DNA of 64,000 nucleotides, from the NCBI GenBank assembly GCA_934457415.1, contig CAKSHM010000001.1, positions 62,001 to 126,000 on the forward strand, in the 5' to 3' direction. The notes below the pieces were generated by a model, which was not told where the DNA came from, searched no databases, and saw only the letters and a list, made by a program, of their open reading frames with translations. Below are positions 1 through 8,723 of the stretch, piece by piece. Made by a program: the position numbers and the translations under genes. Source of the stretch: an uncultured Eubacteriales bacterium (lineage in GTDB: Bacteria > Bacillota > Clostridia > Oscillospirales > Acutalibacteraceae). Position 1 is the stretch's first letter; each line of letters opens with the position of its first letter.

Positions 1-1122
1 TTGGGGAAAATCCGTGCCGACAGGCTTAAAATCAAGACCTTTTCTCAAAGCCGCGAGGAACTCAGCAAAGAATTCAGAACGGTTTTCGTTGATTTTACGG
101 AAAAAGAAAATGACCTTGAGTTTTTAAATGTTAAAAAGCTTCCGTTTGTCCCCGAAACCAAAGAGGACAGACAGAAAAGATGTCTGGAAATTTTCGAAAT
201 GCAGGTTATGGGACTTAAAAAACGGATTGAAACGACAAAATGCAGTCCTGTTGTAGGAGTTTCAGGCGGACTTGATTCAACCCTTGCTCTTCTTGTCAGT
301 ACAGAGGCGGCAAAAAGAGCAAGCGTCGAAAACTGTACCGTTACGGGAATAACCATGCCTGCTTTCGGTACAACCGACCGCACCTATAATAATTCGCTTA
401 AGCTTATGCGGACTTTAAAAATCAAATCTCTTGAAATTCCGATCAGGGATGCGGTTTTGCAGCACTTTAAAGATATCGGACATGACCCGGAAACACTTGA
501 TCTTACCTATGAAAACTCTCAGGCAAGAGAACGTACTCAGGTTTTAATGGATTATGCCGGAAAAACAAAAGGCTTTGTTGTGGGAACAGGTGATTTGAGC
601 GAGCTTGCGCTCGGCTGGTGTACTTATAATGCGGATCATATGAGTATGTACGGCGTAAACAGCTCAATTCCCAAAACCCTTATCAGGTGGATGATAGAAA
701 GTATTATGAAAATGCAGAGCTTTGAAGAAAGCCGTGAGGTTTTATGCGACATTCTTGATACTCCGATTAGCCCGGAACTTCTTCCTCCCGACGCAAGCGG
801 AAAAATTTCTCAGCAAACCGAGGAGATTGTAGGACCTTATGCTCTTCACGATTTCTTTCTTTATTATACAGTCCGCTTCGGCTTTACACCCGAAAAAATC
901 TGCCGACTTGCTCTTAAGGCTTTTGAAAACGATTTTGATAAGGACACCGTTAAGAAATGGCTCATAGTATTTTATAAAAGATTTTTTACTCAGCAGTATA
1001 AAAGAAGCTGTCTGCCTGACGGCGTGAAGGTCGGAAGCATTTGTCTTTCTCCGAGGGGAGATTTCAGAATGCCGAGCGACGCGGAAGCCGAGCTTTGGAT
1101 AAAAAGAGCAGAAATGCTTTAA
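1..1122 (+). CDS. nadE: NAD(+) synthetase, 5'-partial (synthetase domain)
   Basis: This is the C-terminal synthetase domain of a glutamine-dependent NAD+ synthetase, which amidates deamido-NAD+ using ATP. The PP-loop motif VSGGLDSTLAL lies near residue 87, followed by the family's RARERTQVLM-like stretch (QARERTQVLMDYAG) and the GTGDLSELALGW motif. The frame is open to the first base. The first residues resemble the linker after the N-terminal nitrilase/glutaminase domain, so the initial TTG is probably internal and the gene starts upstream of the window. Two hairpins follow the stop. Identification is firm; only the 5' end is missing. Confidence 0.93.
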   Translation: MGKIRADRLKIKTFSQSREELSKEFRTVFVDFTEKENDLEFLNVKKLPFVPETKEDRQKRCLEIFEMQVMGLKKRIETTKCSPVVGVSGGLDSTLALLVSTEAAKRASVENCTVTGITMPAFGTTDRTYNNSLKLMRTLKIKSLEIPIRDAVLQHFKDIGHDPETLDLTYENSQARERTQVLMDYAGKTKGFVVGTGDLSELALGWCTYNADHMSMYGVNSSIPKTLIRWMIESIMKMQSFEESREVLCDILDTPISPELLPPDASGKISQQTEEIVGPYALHDFFLYYTVRFGFTPEKICRLALKAFENDFDKDTVKKWLIVFYKRFFTQQYKRSCLPDGVKVGSICLSPRGDFRMPSDAEAELWIKRAEML

Positions 1123-1135
1123 ATAAACCTTTTAT

Positions 1136-1211
1136 AAGCAGTCTCTATTTTTTAAAGAGACTGCTTAAATTTAGTAGAATCGGACTCTTTTAACAGTAGA
1201 GTCCGATTTTT
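1136..1211 (+). terminator. Tandem hairpins ending nadE
   Basis: Two stem-loops follow nadE. The first pairs 1136-1146 with 1156-1166 (11 bp). The second pairs 1179-1188 with 1198-1207 and runs into a T-tract, as in a rho-independent terminator. Confidence 0.8.
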
Positions 1212-1221
1212 GCCCTGTAGA

Positions 1222-1250
1222 TTGAAAAAAACCTTTTTATGCCATACTAT
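1222..1250 (+). promoter_or_regulatory. Sigma-A-type promoter for the DegV gene
   Basis: TTGAAA at 1222-1227 and TACTAT at 1245-1250 are separated by 17 bp, just after the nadE terminator and about 45 bp upstream of the DegV start. Confidence 0.6.
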
Positions 1251-1296
1251 AAATTGGACGGGTAAATCCCGTAAAAAACTAAAAAAAGGTGATGAC

Positions 1297-2148
1297 ATGA
1301 TAAAACTTTTTACCGATACTTCGGCAAACCTTACAAATGAGATAATCAATCTTTACGGTATTAAAGTAATTCCTTTCGGATACTCCGTAAACGGTAAAAA
1401 AATCGAATATAATGTTAATTCCGATTTTGACGGAAAGTATTTTTACGATTCTATGAGAAACGGAGCCGACGTTAAGACCTCTATGATAAATTCAACACTT
1501 ATATATGAGTCGCTTGAAGAGGAACTTAAAAACGGCAGTGATGTTATTTATATAACAATGTCCGGAGGCATAAGCGGAACGGCACATGCGGCGGTGATGG
1601 CTGCCGAGGAATTACGGGAAATATATACTGACAGAAAAATTGCAATTATAAATTCGCTTGCCGCTTCTTTAGGCGAGGGACTTCAGGTTATAAAAATCGC
1701 AAAGCTGTTAGAGTCGGGCGCTGACTTTGAAACGGTCAAAGAAAAGGCTGAGGAATTGACTGAAAAAATCTGCCAGTATTTTACCGTTGATGACCTTGAG
1801 TATTTAAAGCGCGGCGGAAGAATAAGCAGACTTGCAAGCGCCGTAGGAACGGTACTGAAAATAAAGCCTGTTTTAAGAGGCGATGACGAAGGCAAAATCG
1901 TTATGTGTGCGAAAATCCGCGGCAGAAATAATGCGCTTTCTTCTCTTGCCGATTATTACGAGGAGCTTTGCTCAGATAAATCGGAGGATATAGGTATTGC
2001 TCATGCCGACGATGAGGCGGACGCCGAATATTTAAAGGAGCTTTTAGCCGAGAAAGGATTTAAGGGCAATTGTCTTACCGTCTGCTATGAACCTGTAACG
2101 GGCGCACATGTAGGTCCGGGGACAATAGCTTTGTTTTTCTTTAAATAA
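1297..2148 (+). CDS. DegV family fatty-acid-binding protein
   Basis: This 283-residue protein has the DegV fold signatures: N-terminal IKLFTDTSANL, ITMSGGISGTAHAA with the serine/threonine-rich fatty-acid headgroup pocket near residues 88-100, DLEYLKRGGRISR near 165, and the C-terminal TGAHVGPGTIALFF. DegV/FakB proteins bind fatty acids and, where FakA is present, present them for phosphorylation. No fakA is adjacent, so the role here is inferred from family only. I start at ATG 1297 because AAAAGGTGATGAC lies just before it; the open frame extends upstream without a better site. It is a monocistronic unit with its own promoter and terminator. Confidence 0.9.
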   Translation: MIKLFTDTSANLTNEIINLYGIKVIPFGYSVNGKKIEYNVNSDFDGKYFYDSMRNGADVKTSMINSTLIYESLEEELKNGSDVIYITMSGGISGTAHAAVMAAEELREIYTDRKIAIINSLAASLGEGLQVIKIAKLLESGADFETVKEKAEELTEKICQYFTVDDLEYLKRGGRISRLASAVGTVLKIKPVLRGDDEGKIVMCAKIRGRNNALSSLADYYEELCSDKSEDIGIAHADDEADAEYLKELLAEKGFKGNCLTVCYEPVTGAHVGPGTIALFFFK

Positions 2149-2159
2149 TGCGAATTCTC

Positions 2160-2202
2160 CTGTAGGTAGAGTAAGCTCATTTGCTCTACCTGCAGATTTT
2201 TT
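2160..2202 (+). terminator. Terminator after the DegV gene
   Basis: A 12-bp stem (about 2160-2171 with 2184-2195) with a 12-nt loop is followed by an A then a run of six T. Confidence 0.8.
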
Positions 2203-2232
2203 ATCTATGTACCTTTTAAAGCTGAATTTGGG

Positions 2233-2261
2233 TTTACTTTTTAAATAACACGGGATAGAAT
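2233..2261 (+). promoter_or_regulatory. Candidate promoter for the hemolysin III-like gene
   Basis: TTTACT (2233-2238) and TAGAAT (2256-2261) are 17 bp apart and about 30 bp upstream of the start. The -35 is weak. Confidence 0.4.
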
Positions 2262-2294
2262 AAAACCGGAATTTTATTTATGGGAGGAAAATTT

Positions 2295-2966
2295 ATGTGC
2301 AGAACAAAATTAGCTGACAGAAAATTGCCCGATTATACCAAGGGCGAAGAAATATTCAATATGGTGTCGCATATAGTCGGCGGCGCTTTCGGTATTGCGG
2401 CGCTTACTCTTTGCGTAATAAAAGCTGCGCTTGCATCTGATGCATACGGTGTTGTTTCCTGCTCTGTTTACGGAGCAAGTATGGTTATTCTTTATACGAT
2501 GTCAAGCGTTTATCACGGACTTAGAAAAGGCACCTCAAAAAAGGTGATGCAGGTTATAGACCACTGTACAATTTATTTTCTGATAGGCGGCACATATACG
2601 CCTATTGCGCTTTGCGCCGTCAGAAAATACAGCACCGCTTTAGGCTGGGTGCTTTTCGGTCTTGTGTGGGGATTTTTGATAACGGCATGCGTTTTCACTG
2701 CAATCGATCTTAAAAAGTTTTCGGTGCTTTCGATGATTTGTTATATTCTGACCGGCTGGTGCGTTGTTTTCTTCGCAAAGCCTGTTATTAAAACAGTTCC
2801 TGTAACGGGTCTTATATTTTTGCTTTTAGGCGGAATTTCATATACAGTCGGCGCCGTGCTTTACGGACTCGGCTCAAAGCATAGGTATATGCACTCTGTA
2901 TTTCATATATTTGTTGTTCTCGGCAGCCTTCTTCAATTCTTCTGCATTTTCTTTTATGTCTTATAA
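2295..2966 (+). CDS. Hemolysin III / PAQR family membrane protein
   Basis: This 223-residue protein has about seven hydrophobic segments and the conserved HlyIII/PAQR histidines: SSVYHGL near residue 75, DHCTIYFLIGGTYTP near 95, and KHRYMHSVFHIFVVLGS near the C-terminus, which together form the predicted metal-dependent hydrolase site. The family (YqfA/TrhA/HlyIII) acts in the membrane; the bacterial substrate is not settled, and the name 'hemolysin' should not be read as toxicity. ATG 2295 is preferred over ATG 2280 because GGGAGG sits between them at the right distance. The next gene follows within about 60 bp and is probably co-transcribed. Confidence 0.88.
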   Translation: MCRTKLADRKLPDYTKGEEIFNMVSHIVGGAFGIAALTLCVIKAALASDAYGVVSCSVYGASMVILYTMSSVYHGLRKGTSKKVMQVIDHCTIYFLIGGTYTPIALCAVRKYSTALGWVLFGLVWGFLITACVFTAIDLKKFSVLSMICYILTGWCVVFFAKPVIKTVPVTGLIFLLLGGISYTVGAVLYGLGSKHRYMHSVFHIFVVLGSLLQFFCIFFYVL

Positions 2967-3028
2967 AGTTGATTTCTGCAATATTTTGTGGTAAAATAAT
3001 CGCAAATCGAAAAAAAGGAAAGAATAAA

Positions 3029-4411
3029 TTGGAATTCTCAAAATTTCAAACACAAGACTTTGAAAAAATAAATAAATATCTTTTTGTCGGCGATAATGAA
3101 TCCTGCGAAACGGGATTTATGACTCTTTATATCTGGCAAAAGCTTTACGGCACCTGTTTTGCAGTATCGGATGATATTTTAATTACCCGATTCGGTGACG
3201 AAAAAACAGGCTTTTTCTATCTTCTTCCGTTTACAGACCATGAAAAAGGATTTGGAATTATAAGGGAAATAACGGGCTTAAAATATCCGCCTTTTTTTCT
3301 GCCGGAGGGTAAGGCACTGTCATGGCTTAAAGAGAACTACGGCGAGTATTATCATTTCGCCTATACTCCCGATAATGATGATTATATTTATAAAACCTCG
3401 GATTTAGCGGAACTGAAAGGAAAAAAATACCATTCCAAAAGAAATCATATTGCGGCGTTTTCAAAAATGTATGACTGGAAGTATGAAAGCATAAGCGCAG
3501 ATAATATCGCCTCTGTAAGAGAATGTGCCGAAAAGTGGTATACAGAGAATTACCTTAAAGATGATGAGGACCTTGAAGCCGAAAAATCGGCGCTGTTCGA
3601 TGTCCTTGATAATTTTTTTAAACTTCCTGTTTTCGGGGGGCTTATTGATGTAAACGGTAAAACGGTTGCTTTCACGATAGGCTCAGAAATAAGCAAAAAT
3701 GTTGCCGATGTCCATTTTGAAAAGGCGCTGGGCGAGTATATGACAGCTTATTCCGTTATAAACCGCGAGTTTGCGAAAAAAGAGCTGAATTCATTTGAAT
3801 TTTTAAACCGTGAGGACGATATGGGGCTTGAAGGCTTAAGAAAAGCAAAACTTTCTTATCATCCGGTAAAAAAAATAAAAAAATATTTTTGCTTTGCAAA
3901 GCAGAATTCATTTTCGGACAGGTTTATAGGTCTTTATTCTTCCGCCTTCGGCTGGAATCTTGAATTTGAGCCCAAGCTTTTTTCTGACTTTGAAAATTAT
4001 ATAAAATACAGTGAAGAAAACGGCGAGATCATATCAATGTTTTTCATGATTCCCTGTGAACTTTCTTTAAAGGAAAAAACCGAGAAAGCATATTATCTTT
4101 ATGCCGCCGCAACTGCCGAAAACAAAAGGGGACAGGGATTTATGTCCGGTCTGATATTAAAAACCCTTGAAAACATTGACGGATTTGTTATCTTAAAGCC
4201 TGCCGAAAGCGCACTTATTCCTTTTTATGAAAAACTCGGGTTTAAACAGGCTGTTATAAATAAAAATTCAGATAATAAAATTAAGGCTTCAAAATCCCAT
4301 AAGGATTTACAGAAATATTGCAGACCTGTTTCAGACGGTGAAACCGTTATGGTTTACGGGAAAATTTCAAGAGAAATCAAGGATATTGATTTCTCGGAAA
4401 CACTGGAATAA
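3029..4411 (+). CDS. DUF2156 (LPG synthase C-terminal-like) protein fused to GNAT acetyltransferase
   Basis: This 460-residue soluble protein has two acyltransferase-like halves. Residues about 1-290 match the DUF2156 / phosphatidylglycerol-lysyltransferase C-terminal type (YHSKRNHIAAFSK, then FLNREDDMGLEGLRKAK). Residues about 300-430 look like GNAT, with the acetyl-CoA loop ENKRGQGFMSGL and the typical IPFYEKLGF near the end. The membrane half of true MprF is missing, so it is unlikely to be a lysyl-PG synthase; the substrate is unknown. The start is probably TTG 3029, because AAAAAAGGAAAG precedes it by the right distance and the upstream part of the frame overlaps the end of the preceding gene's leader. 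A strong terminator follows at once. Confidence 0.75.
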   Translation: MEFSKFQTQDFEKINKYLFVGDNESCETGFMTLYIWQKLYGTCFAVSDDILITRFGDEKTGFFYLLPFTDHEKGFGIIREITGLKYPPFFLPEGKALSWLKENYGEYYHFAYTPDNDDYIYKTSDLAELKGKKYHSKRNHIAAFSKMYDWKYESISADNIASVRECAEKWYTENYLKDDEDLEAEKSALFDVLDNFFKLPVFGGLIDVNGKTVAFTIGSEISKNVADVHFEKALGEYMTAYSVINREFAKKELNSFEFLNREDDMGLEGLRKAKLSYHPVKKIKKYFCFAKQNSFSDRFIGLYSSAFGWNLEFEPKLFSDFENYIKYSEENGEIISMFFMIPCELSLKEKTEKAYYLYAAATAENKRGQGFMSGLILKTLENIDGFVILKPAESALIPFYEKLGFKQAVINKNSDNKIKASKSHKDLQKYCRPVSDGETVMVYGKISREIKDIDFSETLE

Positions 4412-4436
4412 AAGTCCCGCTTAAGCGGGACTTTTT
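4411..4436 (+). terminator. Terminator after DUF2156-GNAT gene
   Basis: An 11-bp stem (AAAGTCCCGC and its complement) with a TTAA loop is followed by TTTTT; the first base of the stem is the last base of the stop codon. Confidence 0.88.
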
Positions 4437-4465
4437 ACTATATATAAGCACTTAATAAAAGATGT

Positions 4466-4481
4466 GATACTATATGTAGTA
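4466..4481 (+). promoter_or_regulatory. Possible distal NrdR box
   Basis: GATACTATATGTAGTA resembles the NrdR-box palindrome (CTATAT-TAGT core). It lies about 190 bp upstream of a better match at 4658, far more than the usual spacing, so it may be fortuitous. Confidence 0.3.
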
Positions 4482-4583
4482 GTTTTTTCAAAATTACTTA
4501 TAGTTAAAACTAACAATTTAAAAAAAATATTTTGTAGGTTCCGATAAAAAAATCAAAATAAATAAGGAAATTACTTTTTACTA

Positions 4584-4611
4584 TTGAAAAATTCTTAAAT
4601 AGTGGTATAAT
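4584..4611 (+). promoter_or_regulatory. Extended -10 promoter of nrdD operon
   Basis: TTGAAA at 4584-4589, a 16-bp spacer ending in TGG, and TATAAT at 4606-4611 form a strong sigma-A promoter with an extended -10. The predicted 5' UTR is about 70 nt. The rest of the 4437-4689 gap is AT-rich without an ORF. Confidence 0.75.
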
Positions 4612-4657
4612 AAATTCACTCGGTAAATCAAGCAGTTGTGACTGAACTTTAAATAAA

Positions 4658-4673
4658 CCACAATATTTAGTGT
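4658..4673 (+). promoter_or_regulatory. NrdR-box-like operator upstream of nrdD
   Basis: CCACAATATTTAGTGT closely matches the 16-bp NrdR-box consensus, in the right genomic context (anaerobic ribonucleotide reductase). It is downstream of the predicted transcription start, where a repressor would block elongation or initiation. Confidence 0.55.
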
Positions 4674-4689
4674 TTTAGGAGGAAAAAGG

Positions 4690-6864
4690 ATGAAAATTAT
4701 TAAAAGAAGCGGCGCAGAAGTCGAATTTGATCCTGCGAAGATAATAGTTGCCGTAACAAAGGCGAATGAAAGTGTAGTTCCGAGTGAGCGAATGAGCGAA
4801 ATTCAGATTAAGCGTATCGCTGAGGATGTTGAGCTTGCGATAAGGAATATAAACAGAGCCTTAGGCGTTGAGGAAATACAGGATATAGTTGAAAATCAGA
4901 TAATGAATCAGCGCGCTTTTTCTGTTGCGAGAAGGTATATAACCTACCGTTATAACCGTCAGCTTATCCGTAAGTCCAACACGACCGACGAGCAGATTTT
5001 GGCTCTTATTGAGTGCAATAACGAGGAAGTAAAACAGGAGAATTCAAATAAAAATCCTACTGTCAACAGCGTTCAGCGCGATTATATGGCAGGCGAGGTA
5101 AGCAAGGATATCACAAAGAGAATTCTTCTTCCTTCTGAGGTTGTAGAGGCTCATGAGCAGGGCCTCATCCATTTTCATGACGCGGATTATTTTGCTCAGC
5201 ACATGCACAACTGCGACCTTGTAAATCTTGAGGATATGCTGCAGAACGGAACCGTTATCAGCGGCACCTTGATTGAAAAACCGCATAGTTTTTCAACTGC
5301 CTGCAATATAGCAACACAGATTATAGCTCAGGTTGCTTCAAGTCAGTACGGCGGACAGAGTATTTCTCTTACACATCTTGCGCCTTTCGTTCAGATAAGC
5401 CGCGAGAAAATAACGGCGGCTGTAAAGGAAGAGCTTGCCGAGGTAGGCTGCACGGATAAGGAAAAGCTTGAAAAGATTGTGGAAAAGCGTCTGCGCGAGG
5501 AAGTCCGCAAGGGTATTCAGATGATTCAGTATCAGGTTGTAACGCTGCTTACAACTAACGGACAGGCTCCTTTTGTAACGGTATTTATGTATCTTAACGA
5601 AACAAAGGATCCTCAGGAAAAAGCCGACCTTGCAATGATTATCGAGGAGACTTTAAAGCAAAGAATTCAAGGCGTCAAGAATGAAAAGGGCGTCTGGATA
5701 ACGCCTGCGTTTCCTAAGCTTATTTATGTTCTTGAAGAGGATAATATTTCCGAGGACGCACCTTATTTTTATCTGACCGAGCTTGCCGCTAAATGCACTG
5801 CAAAGCGTATGGTTCCGGATTATATTTCCGAAAAGATAATGCTTCAGAATAAAATCGATAAAAACGGCGAGGGCCATTGCTATACCTGCATGGGCTGCCG
5901 CAGCTTCCTGACTCCTTATGTCGATGAAAACGGCAAACCTAAGTATTACGGAAGATTCAATCAGGGTGTTGTTACAGTCAACCTTGTCGATATCGGTCTT
6001 TCGGCCAATAAGGATTTAAAGAAATTCTGGGAAATATTTGATGAAAGAATGGAGCTTTGCCATACAGCGCTCAAATGCCGCCATGAAAGGCTTACAGGCA
6101 CTCTTTCGGATGCCGCACCGATTCTCTGGCAGCACGGCGCGCTATTAAGGCTTAAAAAAGGCGAAACGATTGACAAATATCTCCACGGCGGTTATTCGAC
6201 CCTTTCTCTCGGATATGCAGGTCTTTGGGAATGCGTATACTCGCTTATCGGCAAAAAGCTTACCGAAAAAGAGGGTGAGGAATTAGGGCTAGAAATAATG
6301 AAAAAGCTCAATGAGTATACCGCGAAATGGAAAGCGGATGAAAATATTGATTATTCGCTTTACGGAACGCCGCTCGAAAGTACGACATATAAATTCGCAA
6401 AATGCTTACAAAAGCGTTTCGGTATAGTCAAGAATGTAACGGATAAGAACTATATAACAAATTCCTATCATGTCCATGTAACCGAGAAGATTGACGCATT
6501 CAAAAAGCTTGAGCTTGAATCAAAATTCCAAGCTCTTTCCCCGGGCGGCGCTATATCTTATGTGGAAGTGCCGGATATGCAGAATAATATTCCTGCGGTT
6601 TTAAGCGTAATGAAGTTTATTTATAACCACATTATGTATGCTGAGCTTAATACAAAGAGCGATTACTGTCAGGTATGCGGATATAACGGTGAAATGCAGA
6701 TAAGAGAGGACAAAGACGGAAAGCTTATCTGGTACTGCCCCGACTGCGGAAATACCGATCAGGACAAAATGAATGTTGCAAGAAGAACCTGCGGATATAT
6801 CGGCACTCAGTTCTGGAATCAGGGCAGAACTCAGGAAATCAAGGAAAGAGTTCTTCATTTATAA
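4690..6864 (+). CDS. nrdD: Anaerobic ribonucleoside-triphosphate reductase (class III)
   Basis: This 724-residue glycyl-radical enzyme reduces NTPs to dNTPs without oxygen. Residues 1-90 are an ATP-cone regulatory domain (MKIIKRSGAEVEFD). The body contains the CYTCMGCRSFLTPY cysteine region near 400 that carries the catalytic thiyl cysteine. The C-terminus has a zinc site (CQVCGYNG, CPDCG) near 657-682 and the glycyl radical motif RRTCGYIGTQF around Gly702. AGGAGG lies 8-10 bases before ATG. nrdG starts 2 bases after the stop, so the enzyme and its activase are co-translated. Regulation by NrdR is suggested by the box at 4658. Confidence 0.97.
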   Translation: MKIIKRSGAEVEFDPAKIIVAVTKANESVVPSERMSEIQIKRIAEDVELAIRNINRALGVEEIQDIVENQIMNQRAFSVARRYITYRYNRQLIRKSNTTDEQILALIECNNEEVKQENSNKNPTVNSVQRDYMAGEVSKDITKRILLPSEVVEAHEQGLIHFHDADYFAQHMHNCDLVNLEDMLQNGTVISGTLIEKPHSFSTACNIATQIIAQVASSQYGGQSISLTHLAPFVQISREKITAAVKEELAEVGCTDKEKLEKIVEKRLREEVRKGIQMIQYQVVTLLTTNGQAPFVTVFMYLNETKDPQEKADLAMIIEETLKQRIQGVKNEKGVWITPAFPKLIYVLEEDNISEDAPYFYLTELAAKCTAKRMVPDYISEKIMLQNKIDKNGEGHCYTCMGCRSFLTPYVDENGKPKYYGRFNQGVVTVNLVDIGLSANKDLKKFWEIFDERMELCHTALKCRHERLTGTLSDAAPILWQHGALLRLKKGETIDKYLHGGYSTLSLGYAGLWECVYSLIGKKLTEKEGEELGLEIMKKLNEYTAKWKADENIDYSLYGTPLESTTYKFAKCLQKRFGIVKNVTDKNYITNSYHVHVTEKIDAFKKLELESKFQALSPGGAISYVEVPDMQNNIPAVLSVMKFIYNHIMYAELNTKSDYCQVCGYNGEMQIREDKDGKLIWYCPDCGNTDQDKMNVARRTCGYIGTQFWNQGRTQEIKERVLHL

Positions 6865-6866
6865 TT

Positions 6867-7388
6867 ATGTACTACGGCGAAATAAAAGAGCGCGATATTG
6901 CGAACGGTTTAGGGGTCAGAGTATCTTTGTTTGTTTCGGGGTGTACGAACAGGTGTAAGGGCTGCTTTAATAAGCAGACATGGGATTTTAATTTCGGAGA
7001 GGAATACACCTTCGAAACCGAAGAAAGAATTATCGGACTTTTAGAGCCAGATTTTATAACGGGACTTACACTTCTCGGCGGAGAGCCATTTGAGCCTAAA
7101 AATCAAAGTGAACTTTTAAAGCTGACGGACAGAGTCAAAAAGGAAATGCCCGAAAAAACAATTTGGTGCTACACGGGTTTTACCCTTGAAAAGCTCAAAA
7201 CTGACGGGGAGTACTGCCGAACCGAATTCACCGACCGAATGCTTAATAACATTGATGTTCTTATCGATGGGAAATTTGTCGAGGAAAAAAAGAATATAAG
7301 ACTTAAATTCAGAGGCAGCGAAAACCAAAGAATTATTGATCTTAATAAATCCAGAGCTGAAAATAAAACAGTGCTGCTGGACATATAG
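6867..7388 (+). CDS. nrdG: Anaerobic ribonucleotide reductase activating protein (radical SAM)
   Basis: This 173-residue radical-SAM activase installs the glycyl radical on NrdD. The cluster motif is C26-x3-C30-x2-C33 (GCTNRCKGCFN), followed by TLLGGEPFEP, which contains the GGE SAM-binding motif. It starts 2 nt after nrdD and is followed 12 nt later by dut, giving an nrdD-nrdG-dut dNTP operon. Length is normal for the family. Confidence 0.95.
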   Translation: MYYGEIKERDIANGLGVRVSLFVSGCTNRCKGCFNKQTWDFNFGEEYTFETEERIIGLLEPDFITGLTLLGGEPFEPKNQSELLKLTDRVKKEMPEKTIWCYTGFTLEKLKTDGEYCRTEFTDRMLNNIDVLIDGKFVEEKKNIRLKFRGSENQRIIDLNKSRAENKTVLLDI

Positions 7389-7400
7389 AGGAGAAAATTA

Positions 7401-7838
7401 ATGCAGATAAAAATAAAAAAAATAAAAGAAAATGCCGTTATTCCCACACGCGGCTCAATGCAGGCAGCAGGGTATGACCTTTATGCTTGCCTTGAAACGG
7501 ATAAAGTCGATATTGCTCCTCACCGGACCGAAAAAATCGGAACGGGACTGTCGATTGCCGTTCCCGATGGGTACTTCGGCGCCATTTTTGCAAGGAGCGG
7601 TCTGGCTTTAAAGCAGGGACTAAGACCGGCAAACTGCGTAGGTGTTGCCGATTCGGATTATAGGGGAGAGTATATAGTTGCTCTTCATAATGATACCGAT
7701 GAGATAAAAACGATTGAAAACGGTGAGCGGATAGCCCAGCTTGTGATTATGCCTTATTTAAGCGTTCAGTTTATCGAGACCGATTCTCTTGATGAAACCG
7801 AGCGCGGTGCCGGCGGTTTCGGAAGCACCGGAAAATAA
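7401..7838 (+). CDS. dut: dUTP diphosphatase
   Basis: This 145-residue trimeric dUTPase has all five motifs in order: AAGYDLYA, ARSGLALKQG, ADSDYRGEY with the catalytic aspartate region, GERIAQLVI, and the C-terminal ERGAGGFGSTGK that closes over the substrate. It hydrolyses dUTP to dUMP, protecting DNA from uracil and feeding thymidylate synthesis. Its place behind nrdDG fits a dNTP-supply operon. A GAGGAG site precedes ATG by 7 bases. Confidence 0.95.
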   Translation: MQIKIKKIKENAVIPTRGSMQAAGYDLYACLETDKVDIAPHRTEKIGTGLSIAVPDGYFGAIFARSGLALKQGLRPANCVGVADSDYRGEYIVALHNDTDEIKTIENGERIAQLVIMPYLSVQFIETDSLDETERGAGGFGSTGK

Positions 7839-7867
7839 ATTTTAAATTTATTAGAAACTAAAGCAAT

Positions 7868-7901
7868 GCTCCCATCTTATAGATGTCTATAAGATGGGAG
7901 C
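7868..7901. terminator. Bidirectional terminator between convergent dut and AraC genes
   Basis: A perfect 16-bp inverted repeat (7868-7883 with 7886-7901) with a 2-nt centre lies between two converging genes. The T-tracts are poor on both sides. Confidence 0.65.
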
Positions 7902-7903
7902 TG

Positions 7904-8665
7904 TTATATTAGGGATTTTATATACTGAACAGGGGATTTTCCCGTAGCGCCCTTAAAGGCAACTGAAAACGTTTTCGGGTCTTGATATCCGCACATTTCA
8001 GAAATTTCCGAGACGGAATAATATCCGCTTTCAAGAAGCCGTTTTGCGTTATCGATGCGAAGTCTTAAAAGATATTTTGCAGGAGAAATTCCGAGATAAT
8101 CCGAGAAAATATGCCTCAGATAGGAACCTGAAACATTTAGGCTGTCCGCAACGGAGGAAACACAGATTTTTTTCGAATAAAACCTACTGTTAAATATATT
8201 TATTGCTTCTTTTAATGCTTTCGGACAATCGGGTTTCATATTATCGGTATCTTTACCGAAAAGAATTTTAAGCAGGGAATAAAACAAGGAAAGAGATTCA
8301 AGATGATTTTCTTTTCCGCCTGCGCTTAATTCGGCAAGCTTTATAAAAAGATTTTTAATCTCGGAATTTTCATTGGTTTTAATCGGCGTAATTCTTTCAA
8401 AAATCGGATAGTTTGAATTGAAATGTATAGCCGTAAGTATTTCATCTTTGCTTGAGGATTGACTGTAAACGGTATCCGGAGGGATAAAAACAACCTGTGC
8501 CTCTTCGATTTTAACGGAATTTCCTTCTTGATTAAATTCGCTTTCTCCGAAATGCCTGTAGCTTAAAACCGAAAAATTTCTTTTCTCGGTTCTAAAGCTT
8601 GACTTGTTGCGATTTATAGTAAATGCGCCGATGTAATCCGATATGTAAAAAGAATTGTCTATCAT
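7904..8665 (-). CDS. AraC family transcriptional regulator
   Basis: This 253-residue protein has an N-terminal cupin-like sensor region (FIPPDTVYSQSS, residues about 1-120) and a C-terminal double helix-turn-helix of the AraC type (residues about 150-253), with the second-helix signature ISEMCGYQDPKTFSVAFKGATG shortened here to GYQDPKTFSVAFK and the ending GKSPVQYIKSL. It is divergent from the GH13 gene, so it is the obvious candidate regulator of it, possibly sensing an oligosaccharide. ATG 8665 has AAAGGAGC upstream on the minus strand. Confidence 0.88.
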   Translation of the reverse strand: MIDNSFYISDYIGAFTINRNKSSFRTEKRNFSVLSYRHFGESEFNQEGNSVKIEEAQVVFIPPDTVYSQSSSKDEILTAIHFNSNYPIFERITPIKTNENSEIKNLFIKLAELSAGGKENHLESLSLFYSLLKILFGKDTDNMKPDCPKALKEAINIFNSRFYSKKICVSSVADSLNVSGSYLRHIFSDYLGISPAKYLLRLRIDNAKRLLESGYYSVSEISEMCGYQDPKTFSVAFKGATGKSPVQYIKSLI

Positions 8666-8690
8666 TTTAAATTCGTGCTCCTTTTAAAGT

Positions 8691-8719
8691 AATATAACAT
8701 ATTTTATTCTTATTTTCAA
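8691..8719 (-). promoter_or_regulatory. Promoter of the AraC regulator
   Basis: On the minus strand TTGAAA (8719-8714), a 17-bp spacer and TATATT (8696-8691) precede the regulator start. Confidence 0.65.
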
Positions 8720-8723
8720 GTTG

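Noticed and set aside
1..3. TTG at the first base as the nadE start codon
   Set aside because: The frame is open to the edge and the sequence corresponds to the inside of a longer NAD+ synthetase, so the gene begins upstream.
4437..4689. Cobalamin riboswitch before the ribonucleotide reductase
   Set aside because: The gap is AT-rich and lacks the conserved B12-box and the GC-rich stems; NrdR-like sites explain regulation better.
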